A stretch of DNA of 64,000 nt, taken from positions 4,499,001-4,563,000 of the forward strand of contig NC_083515.1 in NCBI RefSeq assembly GCF_032362555.1, given 5' to 3'. This DNA is from Amyelois transitella (taxonomy: Eukaryota; Arthropoda; Insecta; Lepidoptera; Pyralidae). The notes beneath the pieces were generated by a model, which was given only the letters and a program-made list of their open reading frames with translations, searched no databases and was not told the origin of the DNA. The position numbers were made by a program, and so were the translations under genes. Within the stretch, counting starts at the first letter, position 1. Each line of letters begins with the position of its first letter. Positions 37,446 through 48,200 of the stretch are shown here, piece after piece.

Positions 37446-39784
37446 AAGATATTTATTTATGCCAAATTCATCGAGCTTGATTTAAAAGTTGTGCCATGTA
37501 ACTTTTTCTTCTACATATTATTTACTAGTTTAGATAATGACTAAATTCTCAATGCTTTATAATTTGAATAGATATGTAGTTCCATTAGCTAGTTAAAAAA
37601 ATTGATTTGATTTACACAGTATGCAAGTAATGCATATGATGATGACATGTTTAATACATATTTATTCAGCCATCGTTAAAACATTAGCTAAACAAGTGTG
37701 TAAATAATTATTTGCTAGCATGCCATGTGAGGTGAGCGTGTTCAGTAGTAGTACAGGCGACACAACTAAAGGCACCGCAATTCATTACAATTAAGTATCT
37801 ACTAAACGGTTCATAGGTTTAAAGTAAATAATGTTTAATCTGATACTGTGACAAATCTAGTTGATTATGTACGTAAAAAATGTTTTCTTTGTTTTTTTTT
37901 TGGTTGTAGAAGCAATGGAAATGGGCATGCACGCTACATAGTATAAAACAAAGTTTCAGCACGCTGTCAGTATTCTGTTGCAGCTTCACGTGTTTTTGCG
38001 GGAATTGGAACAATTTGGGGTGAAAATAAATGTATTGTATGTTTCGTAAAGTTTATATTTGTTGAATTTTTTGAATCGTTTTATAGATTCATTATGATTT
38101 AGCTTCATCTGCATTCATTATATTTATGTAATAAATGTAAGTAATTCTTTTTTCTTATAATTATCACAATAAACTAACGATTATTCTGTGACTTCAATAT
38201 AAAGATATCGACTTTTGTTTTTCTAAAGAAGACTTGTATCATGAAATACAAGGTTAATTTTTCGCACCCATTTATTTATCGTCATTTTATAAATGTCAAA
38301 TTTCGAAGCCTCTACCCTACCTCCACCCTAAAAAGTGTTATTTTTTTGAGAATTTTACAATGTTTGAACTTGCAGGCTAAAGTCTATATTAAATATAGAT
38401 TTTATACAAAAACATGAGTAGATACTATGAGTAAAGTCTTAGTCATGACTCTAATTTTCTTCCTTTCCTTAATTTTCCTACTTCCTCACCTTAACGTTAT
38501 ATTTAAGGTCAAGTCTGTACGACTTGAAGAAGTTCAGTGTACTTCCTTAATCGCACAGTGAATATAAATAGACTATTATACTCTTTATTATTTTACCTCT
38601 ATTTATAAAATTTATTTAATTCAATATTCTGATAAAAATTAACTAGGCACTAATTAATTTATATTAACATACGTTTGAAATGAAAATATTTTCGTAATAA
38701 AGTAATTTTTAAAGCGTCAGGACCGACAAACGGTCACCTTTTCTCCAAAAAATCTATTTCCAAGCCCCTTAAGGCTTTTAAGGCCCTTTAAGATTTTCTG
38801 ACTTCTTTAATCTTATTTTATTGTACCTTTCAGACTAGAACTGCTTTTATGCATTCTTTTTTATATATTATTTTTAATTTACACCTACACGTAGGAATTT
38901 TTGAATAGAAGCAAAATTACTACTCAACTATACTATTAAACTTGTACATCGTTGACAAATAGTAACACCAACTAACTTTCTAATTACAAACCGCATAAAT
39001 CTTCATGTTGGATTATCTAAATCATTGTTGTTCTTTCATTTAGTTTCAGTTATTTGTCACGTACTCGTATGAATAAAGACATATTTCCATTCACATAAAT
39101 TGTGTTCACTATAGAGTTTGATAAATATACAGCAAACGACTTAGTTTTACAGGTAATTATCCGATAACAAGAACATATTACTCGTTTGAAGTGGTTTGGT
39201 TATGTTTATCCAACTCAAACGTTGTACTTACACTTAAACAAATAGGGCATTGCAACTTTTTAAGTATCGTTTGCACTTCTGTGGTTTTCTCTGATTTAAA
39301 ATGTTATTTCTATTTGTATTAAATGGATAACTGACTGATTGACTAACATCTTTGTTCAACCCAAAAAAACGGTCTATATAGTTCTTTATGAGGTAGAATA
39401 ATGAAGGATTTCCCGAACCTCCCATGGGAACAGAACTAAACGAGATTTTTGTTTCATTCAACTTAAATTTAAACTTAAATCAACTTAAATTTATCTATTA
39501 ACATTATACAACGCTTAATATTCATTTTTGCTTACATAATGGTCGATTGGAAAAAAAAAATTCGGTCAAGTTTGTAACCTTGTGGTGTTTGACGAGGCTT
39601 CGATTGTTTGTTGATTGAACACTTGATTATTGCGACTTGTTAAGTGTTAGTCTGGTTGACATTGGTAAGTTTGGGTTGCAACTATAGAAATCTAAATAAT
39701 GTAATTGAACCATATTCATAAATCAATCAAAAATTTTGTAAAAAGGGTGTTATATTTACCTTCAATCAGTGCTCTGCTTCAATT

Positions 39785-39912
39785 TAAGCCGGGGACGCCG
39801 AAAACCGGTCCAAGTGGAGAGAAAACAGTCGGAAGGCGGACCCCGGGCTCGAAACACTTCTATGGAGGGTGAACCGGAAACACGCAGAGAGATAAGAGAG
39901 AGAGAGAGTGCT
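39785..39912 (+). repeat. Second copy of the repeat at 22098, with (GA)n end
   Basis: GGTCCAAGTGGAGAG, GGACCCCGGGCTCG, CACTTCTATGGAGGGTGA and ACACGCAGAGAG are followed by a GA-rich run. Related blocks occur at 22098-22180. Confidence 0.6.
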
Positions 39913-40135
39913 CTGCTTCGATTACAAACCGTAACACGCTGTTAATTATTTCAGCTTGTTTCCTAAGATAAGTCTTTTCTATTTTCATGTATTCTGTGAC
40001 ATTCCCAAGGGTCACATTCTTTTTACCATTATTATCCTGCACGCATTCCTTTGGCATTTTCTTGCGCCTGCCTCTCCTTGTATTGTCATCAATTTTCATT
40101 CTGTCCTGTCTTCTCACGACACGCTCATTCCAAAG
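39898..40135 (-). pseudogene. Relic of a non-LTR retrotransposon ORF2 C-terminus
   Basis: Read on the minus strand, the translation contains RRGRRKKMPKECVQDNN and, 30 residues on, EYMKIEKTYLRKQ. This resembles the RRGRPKKxWxxCVKDDM...DRxxWKxKT ending common in insect LINE reverse transcriptase proteins. There is no upstream polymerase domain and no start. It is a truncated, diverged fragment; the match is from memory of the motif. Confidence 0.45.
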
Positions 40136-40226
40136 GAAATGAAAATATTTCCAAATATAATAAACTTAGATCTGGTTCGCAGCTTCGCCGTATCGTTTGT
40201 CGCGAATTGCAATGCAATTTTTCTTG

Positions 40227-40265
40227 TACGAAAGATGCTATGTTGAGAACATAGCATCTTTCGTA
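40227..40265. repeat. Perfect 18-bp hairpin with 3-nt loop
   Basis: TACGAAAGATGCTATGTT at 40227-40244 is exactly complementary to AACATAGCATCTTTCGTA at 40248-40265, around the loop GAG. The loop is too short for a usual pre-miRNA. Confidence 0.95.
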
Positions 40266-41189
40266 TAATTCTAATTGTGTACAACATGAACTTCGGTCAA
40301 GTATGTATTAATATAGTATAGATGTAAAAACAGAGGGAAAGATTGATAGTAGAACAGAAAGCAATACATATAGTATAAAAAAACAGTAAAAAAAAATTGT
40401 CTGTACATTGAGTATATTTGCAAGAAAATAATTTAATACGATATAAAAATTGTAACAGAGCATGAATTTGAAAAAAAGGCTGTTTGTATGAAAATAATAA
40501 TGAAAATGAAAATAATAAGAAGTAGAATAGAACAGAATTAAACTTTAAATTATTGTTTTATTTACTTGTGCTTATAAAGTAAAAAATCGGTCTTAATCAC
40601 AGTGTTAAATTGTAACCTATGTACTTCTGATACAAATTATACATGAGAACTATGCATGCGAATTATATCTAATAAACTACTTTGATAAAACTATATATAT
40701 AACATCTTTCCTAAGTGGTATTAGTAAAATTTTATATGTGTGTCAGCGATTACAGCATTATTTTTATAGCAATACCGTGATAGTTCAAGCATTATTAAGC
40801 ACTAATTACAGGAGTGAGTGTCCAATTAAATTATTCGTGGTGGAAATTCAAGGTAGTAATGATAAGAGTATGTAAGTATATGATTTTTTTTTACGAAGAA
40901 ATGTGATATAATAAACTTTTGCCATTAAATTTTGGGCCATTAGGAAAGTTTGCGAGATCAGATGATGCTACTCAAACTGTTATCTAATTGTATAAACAAT
41001 GCTGTAAAAATGAATTTCATCCGGAACTACGGACTTTCCCAGACCGAGCCCTAATCACGGACCACTATCAGATCTTAATCAGATGAAAATGGGACCAACT
41101 TCAGTGAAACTTTTCTTATAGATACACAATTAGCGAAGCGAGATCCAAAGAAAGTGACATATGTAGGTTGCGAACTCAAAAAGTTAATA

Positions 41190-41275
41190 CATATAATCAC
41201 GTCTATATCCCTTGCGGGGGAGATAGAGCAAACAGCGAGCAGTCTTGAAAAGACTGAACGTCCACGTTAAATGAT
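41190..41275 (+). repeat. Partial (TATG)n-tailed SINE-like element
   Basis: ATACATATAATCACGTC, TATATCCCTTGCGGGG and AGTCTTGAAAAGACTGA are present. The element stops after about 85 bp. Confidence 0.7.
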
Positions 41276-41857
41276 AATCATTCTCTTTATTGACTTTACA
41301 ATGCGGGAGGAACAGCAGAACACGGTATTTTCTTCGCTTCCTTTTTTATTCATTTATTAATAAAGGTGATTTAAAAAGCATGTTACAAATGTGTGTATTC
41401 TGAACAAAAAACCAGATTTGTTTCATAACAATGTTTTGGCATAATTTTTTTAGTTGACTAAAATATCGGGACAAATAGACTAGAATGCTGCTAGGTGCTA
41501 GTATTGTTTTAATTCTAAATGGTTATTTGGTGATCTTTAATATAAATCGCGATAGTAATGAGACGCTTTCGAGATAACGTGCATTTTTGTACAAAATCTA
41601 TTCTTCTACATGTTTCATTTCTTAGATTGAGATATATGTTATCTGGAAATTTCTTTGTTATTTACTTTTGCTTGTCTGATAACAAAAGCAACATAATGTA
41701 TGTCATTACGAAACGTAACAATATACGAACAAAATAATAAAATGATGTTCCTGAATGTGAAAATCTATATAAATATTGTAATATCGAAAAGTTGAATGTA
41801 TCTTTGAAATTCTATCACGTAAAAACTTCCGAATGATTTTTGATTTATGGTTTAATT

Positions 41858-42125
41858 TAATACATACATACAATTAATCTCGTCTATATCCCTTGCGGGG
41901 TAGACAGAGCCAACAGTCTTGATAATACTGATAGGCCACGTTCAGCTGTTTGGCTAAATGATAGAATTGAGATTCAGATATGACAGACAGGTTGCTACCC
42001 CGTCACCTAAAAGTAGAATTCCAAGTTTATAAGCCAATCCCTTAGTCGCCTTTTACGACATCCATATGAAAGAGATGAAGTGGTCCTATTCTTTTTCTGT
42101 CGGGGCCGGGAACCACACGGTACAA
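41858..42125 (+). repeat. Near-complete (TATG)n-tailed SINE-like element
   Basis: It runs from ACATACATACAAT through TATATCCCTTGCGGGGTAGA, TAGGCCACGTTCAGCTG, AGGTTGCTACCCCGTCACC and GCCTTTTACGACATCCAT to CCGGGAACCACACGGTA. It ends only about 80 bp before the ATG of transporter C, close to a possible 5' UTR acceptor. Confidence 0.85.
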
Positions 42126-42206
42126 TTTTTTTTAGTTTAAAAGATTAAGAAATTCTCCATTTTTGATTACAGATTAATATAAAGCAGTTAATCACACAGC
42201 ACTGAA

Positions 42207-45200
42207 ATGAAACCAAGATGGAGTCAAATTCTGTCAAAGAGTAAGTATAAAGTTGAATCGTCTACAATTAATTCAACGAACAAATGTAAGCAAACTGTCG
42301 ACTGAATGATTTGTTATTACAATTGTTTATATTGATGGTATACACACCTGTTACCATCCATAGACTCGGCACTGTAGTCCAGAATGTACTCATAAAATCG
42401 GAATAATAAGAGGTTTACAATTAATGATGTATTATTTCATAAAGCCAGTATAATAATACAAATACATACATATCATCACTTCTATATATCTTGCGCGGTA
42501 GAAAGAGTTAAATTCGGGAAAATAATAGCTTTAGCTTTTCCTGTACATATTTTATAAAATACTATTTTATAACGTTTTTGATATTATTTATGTAGAATCA
42601 TCATTAATTCATAGACAACTCAGACAATGAGATCTAATTAAATTGTTGACACGAAGATGAGTTTTAAAATAATATAAACTCTTCTAGAATAAAGCACCGT
42701 GCAATTTGGAGGGAAATTTTGTATCTTATTTGTAATAGTGTGTAATTGTTCTTTTTGTTGCGGGACTCAGACGTGTTTAATCAATGTCATGGCTACATGG
42801 TGAAGAGTTATATTTTTATTTTTACAACTCTTAATAGTTTATTGTCTCGTGCCGCTTACGAATTCTTAAGATTTTTTTTTCACGAACTTGTTATACCTTT
42901 TTAATGATATAGGAATATACTCATATCTTGTTTAGCTGATATTGAGTTTAATTTTTTAATAATATACAATATACAAATATACAAATACGGGACAAATTAC
43001 GCAGATTGAGTTAGCCTCGAAGTAAGTTCGAGACTTGAGTTACGAGATACTAACTCAACGATACTATATTTTATAATAAATACTAATATAGATAAACATC
43101 CAAGACCCAGGCCAATCAGAAAAAGTTCTTTTTTCATCATGCCCTGACCGGGATTCGAACCCGGGACCTTCGGTGTCACAGACAAGCGTATTACCGCTGC
43201 GCCACAGAGGCCGTCAACATTAATATATTGGTAATTAATATTACCTGGAACGAATAGGAGAATCATACACTGAAATTAATTTTCCGTTTAAGTTTTAGCT
43301 AGTATAACAACGACTAAGGTGTTATCCTAAATATTTTCAAAACTAATTTAATAACAAAACTGCTTTAAGCTACATTTGTAAATTTTTCTCCGCTCAGTGT
43401 TCATAATTCCCCAGCGGTATGTTCTGGGCATCATGGGACTACTGGCTGTCTGCAACGCCTATACTATGCGGGTTTGCCTCAACCTGGCCGTCACTCAGAT
43501 GGTCAACAACACGAGGCTGGAAGAAGAGCATTTCGACCCGAACGCCTGCCCCGATGATAGCGAAATCCTTATCAATGGAACTTCTCCTTCTAGGCCGGTC
43601 AGTACTCTTGCCAAATAAGTACCTAATATCATGGATGTTTGTCTAAACTTGGCAGTCATCCATCGTCAACAACAAGATACTGAAAGAACAATACGAACTG
43701 GTTTTGAGCCATTCGCCCAAACCTGATTGAGTGTTCAGGAACAGAAATTTTAATTATTATTCAGTTTACTATGCGAACAGTGCTTTAAAATTCAACTTGA
43801 AAGAATGGGCACTGTCATCCGCAGGTATTTCATTTGTAATCAACACAAAAACAGGGTCCGATCATTAATATTCTAATTTGACCTAAAAACAAAACGGGGA
43901 ACATGGTTTGGTACTCACAGAAGTAAAGGGACAGCTTCTCTATAAATTCTAAAAGTGGAAAGTACTGTTTTACGTTTAATTTGAAATCCATTGAGAATAC
44001 TTGAGTGCAAATCGATATTAACTTCTGAACCCGTTCATTAACGAAATTAGTGTTTTTGTTAAGTTTTAGTTTAATAAGAATATAAAAGATATATGTACAT
44101 TTAAAAATAGATAAGATCACGAGGAAATAGTTTCAATTAAAAAAATTGGTGACAATGTTCAATACGGATATTACTAAAGCCTATAAACACGTATATCATT
44201 CAGATATGAACAGCATTTTGCTACAAAAAATTCCGCGAAAGTAAAGACGTGCAAAGTTTTATATTTTTATAGCGCCCTAGGATTTTCTGCCTAATGTACA
44301 TATTTAAGAGGTCTGCTACGATATTCAATTAGCTCTGTTTGGTTGAAACCACATGACAATTTACTTTCTATCTGCGATAAAAGTTTACTTAATTGGTATT
44401 TATGTCCTTTTATTTCAGCACGCAATTTTCGATTGGTCCGAATCAACTCAGGGGCTCATTCTCAGCGGGTTCTATTACGGGTACGCTATTACCCACGTCC
44501 CTGGAGGGTACTTAGCTGAAAAATATGGCGGTAAATGGACATTGGGCATTGGTTTGCTGAGTACTGCAGTTTTTACACTGCTAACACCCATAGTGGTCAC
44601 TGCAGGTGGAGCAACATGGCTCTTTATATTGAGAGTTTTGCAAGGAATGGGTGAGGTAACTATTAAATTTTAATCTTTAATTACAAACTCTACTTTTTTA
44701 TTACATTGAAATGTAATGAGAACATTGTTATATGGGTGACAGTATGAAGTTAAAAAAATAATTCAATATAGTTAAATTTTGTTAGGTCAATTCTACTTAT
44801 AAAGACTAAAATAAACTGCCTGCCAAATAAAATAGGAAGTCGATTGCTAGCTTTTATTGCTAAGAGCAGTTACTATAGCTTTATAACAGGGCTTAAAAGC
44901 TATTGGTCTATAAATCTTAATACTGACGAATTAATCCTGAAGTGAAATTAGAAGTACTCGTATTTAAGTGTATATTGAGTCGTTACGTAATTAACTGGTT
45001 TATTGTCCAATTAGATTTTATTGCATTAGTTTTTGTTTTCCTGTTGTCTTGTGGAGGTCAGACGAAATTCGCTACGTAAAAAACCTTACTTACCCACTCT
45101 AGGATTATGGGGATAAGCAGATCGGGGCTCATCTCCAAGGACATAACTGTCACTAATTTCAAAAGGGTGATGATCTTTTGTATGGTTTCAGGGTCCCACA

Positions 45201-48200
45201 ATGCCCGCTCTGATGATAGTTCTGGCCCGATGGGTGCCTCCTCACGAAAGATCCAGACAGGGTGCACTCGTGTTCGGCGGAGCCCAAATCGGGAACATCT
45301 TCGGCTCATTCATGTCTGGGTTTCTGATGGCCGGTGATGGTCATTGGGCCAATGTGTTTTATTTCTTCGGATGCTTTGGCATCTTATGGTTCGTATTTTG
45401 GGTAAGTGTCATGTTATTTAAATGTTATACTGTACCAATGTAATTGTAACCATATTTAAGGAGTAAATGATTATGATTCAACATCTTTATCTTATAGGTC
45501 GATTGAGGAATTGGGTTAAAGATTCTTAACTCGACTAAACAGGCTTTGAATAATGTAAAAGCTTTATCTTCGAGTTTGAGATATGATCACAGCTCAGATT
45601 GGTACTTAAACATAAGTTCTGCAGCTTATTTTTTTAAATTATTTTTGATAATAGGTTTATGATAAGTTGTGCAATCGACTTTGATTTATTAGCAATTAAG
45701 TCCTATAAAAACTACAGGTTCTTTGTTATAATCACCCATTAACATAATTAATTAATAAATGAAACAAAAATATAATAAAACAATTATCAATTCTGAGAAA
45801 AATATTCCGATTTCGTAGTTTCCAAACTGAATGGAAAATTTCTTTGAATCAATTGAATATGATAATCCACATACCTAATTTTACGATTGTCTAATAAATT
45901 ATATTCAGTAACACTAAAATCTACGCATATATTTTAATGATGCGAAACCGTTTTATAACTCCATAATACCAGTTGAAACTAGCGACAGGCTTAGATATTT
46001 AATGAGTCAACACGATGTTTAGTCGATATGCTATAAAAATAAATTTAAATAAGCAAATTGGGTTAAATTTACGATTGCGCGCGTATTGAATGTATAGCCA
46101 TGTAAGGTATAATCTCTAACATACATACATAAAATCACGCCCTTTTCCCGAAGGGGTAGGCAGAGACTTCATTTTCCACTTGCCACGATTTCTGCATACT
46201 TCCTTCGCTTCATTCACATTTATAACTCTTTTCATGCACGCTCTAATCTACGCTATAATCTCTTATTTGGAAAATTATTGTCATTGTGTACTCGTATAAT
46301 CCAGAAATATCTTTTATCTAAGCGAATTTAAAAACTTTAAAACTACTTATTCGTTTAATTTTTTTTAAATATAATTTTACCCAATTAGGAAGAACAATAA
46401 TAATTTAACTATAACTTTAGCTAAGTTGTTGTTATTATTGCTAATTCCAGAGTCTGCTATGCTACAGCACACCGAACACCCACCCATACATATCTGACGA
46501 TGAGTTGAAGTATCTAAATGAAACAGTAACTAGTGCTGACAAAAACACTGTCAGAGACCCAGTACCTTGGAAGGCTATAGTGAGGTCGGTCCCTGTTTGG
46601 GCATTACTATTTGCTGCAGTAAGTATTAAATCTTTATTTAAAGAAAAAAATTAAAGTAATTTAATCAGACAGACACTAGTGCAAATTATAAAGATGTCAG
46701 TCCCTGTTTGGGCCTTACTTTTTGCTACAGTAAGTATTTTATCTTATGTTAGAAAAATATGCAACGAGTTACAGTATTATAGTAAGACAAAAAAAAATTG
46801 AGGATCTGTAAAGAAACCCAGTACTTGTGGTGAGATCGGCCCCCATTTGAGCCTCACTATTTGCTGCATTGGTTATTTAATTTACAAAGCAAAGATAAGT
46901 GTTACATAATTTTAATAAAACCTGCTTATTTAGTCTTAAAAACTGTTATATTCTTTTTCTACGTTACCTTTTATCACTGTTTACGTCGGATCTGTACGTA
47001 TTTTAGTTCAAGCGGATCGCGGGCAAAGTGTCGAAGAGTATAACTAAGAACATGCAAGTATGAAATTGGAATACAGTATGGTAATTTGTTCCAATTCTAT
47101 AAATTACCGGATGGAAAGCTCGAGTAACAAAGATTTAGTGATAACATTAGAGATTCTTTTCCTACACATTTCGTCTTTGTCTCTTCACAGATTGGTCATG
47201 ACTGGGGCTACTACACAATGGTAACAGATCTACCAAAATATATGACCGATGTACTGAAATTCAATATTGCCACGACTGGAACTCTTACAGCCATCCCTTA
47301 CCTTGCCATGTGGGTTAGCTCCTTCATATTCGGATGGGCGTGTGATCTTTGTGTCACTAGGAAGTGGCACTCGATTAAGACCGGCAGAATTATACATACC
47401 ACTATAGGTTGGTGCTATTTCCATGTTATGTTTTTATTTATCGAGTAAGATGACGCTTTTCTATTCTGACTGCCTGATTCTATTTCGAGATGAGCGCACG
47501 TAGATGCGAATTTAGAATTACTCGTCACTTTTAAAATTTGCGACAATATTGTCTAAATTTTAGATTACGCATTGTTATGAAATAACTTTTTTTATTATTT
47601 AGATAAATGATACATTCTCATTAAATTAATAAAATAATAATTTATGAATAAAACTTTTCCCGAACACATATATTGTTATTAAACAAACCGAATTCCATGT
47701 GGATTCTACACATATTTTGCATGTTTGTACAAAAAATGAAACTTATATATACCCACAGAAAATATAAAAACTTAATAATTCTAATATCATTCATAGCAAA
47801 TCCACCACAACGTACTCAATTTCGTAAATGTAACCACCGATTTATTCTATTGGAAAATTACGTGTCCATATCCTGTGCTATTAGTTTTGCAATATCCCCA
47901 AACAGCTTATGTCTTATTGGCTATTATCCTGACTGATATTACATTATGTTTCAGCTGCCACCGGCCCTGCCATTTGTATCATATTGGCTTCGTACGCGGG
48001 GTGTGATCGTTTTGCGGCGGTGGGTTATTTTATAGCTTCGATGGCTCTTATGGGAGGTTTCTACAGTGGGATGAAGGTAAAGTGTATTAGATTCTTATGT
48101 TTTGCTATTTGTCTACATTGTTATTGGCAAAGCTGTTTACGGGGTAACTGGCTATTTAGAATATTAAACAAACGCGTAAACGTCCATATGGCGTTTTAAG

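Larger units (their letters stand above)
35167..42170. other. 7-kb interval between transporters B and C
   Basis: No coding exon was recognised. It contains a possible non-coding first exon of transporter C at 36130-36222, RTE-like relics near 36760-36890, SINE fragments (37330-37445, 41190-41275, 41858-42125), a LINE ORF relic (39898-40135) and a strong hairpin at 40227-40265. Confidence 0.55.

Noticed and set aside
43140..43215. Possible tRNA gene on the minus strand (GTG in the anticodon-loop position)
   Set aside because: The T arm is perfect, but the acceptor and anticodon stems are mismatched and a SINE body follows. Tail fragments of the same family occur elsewhere in the window.
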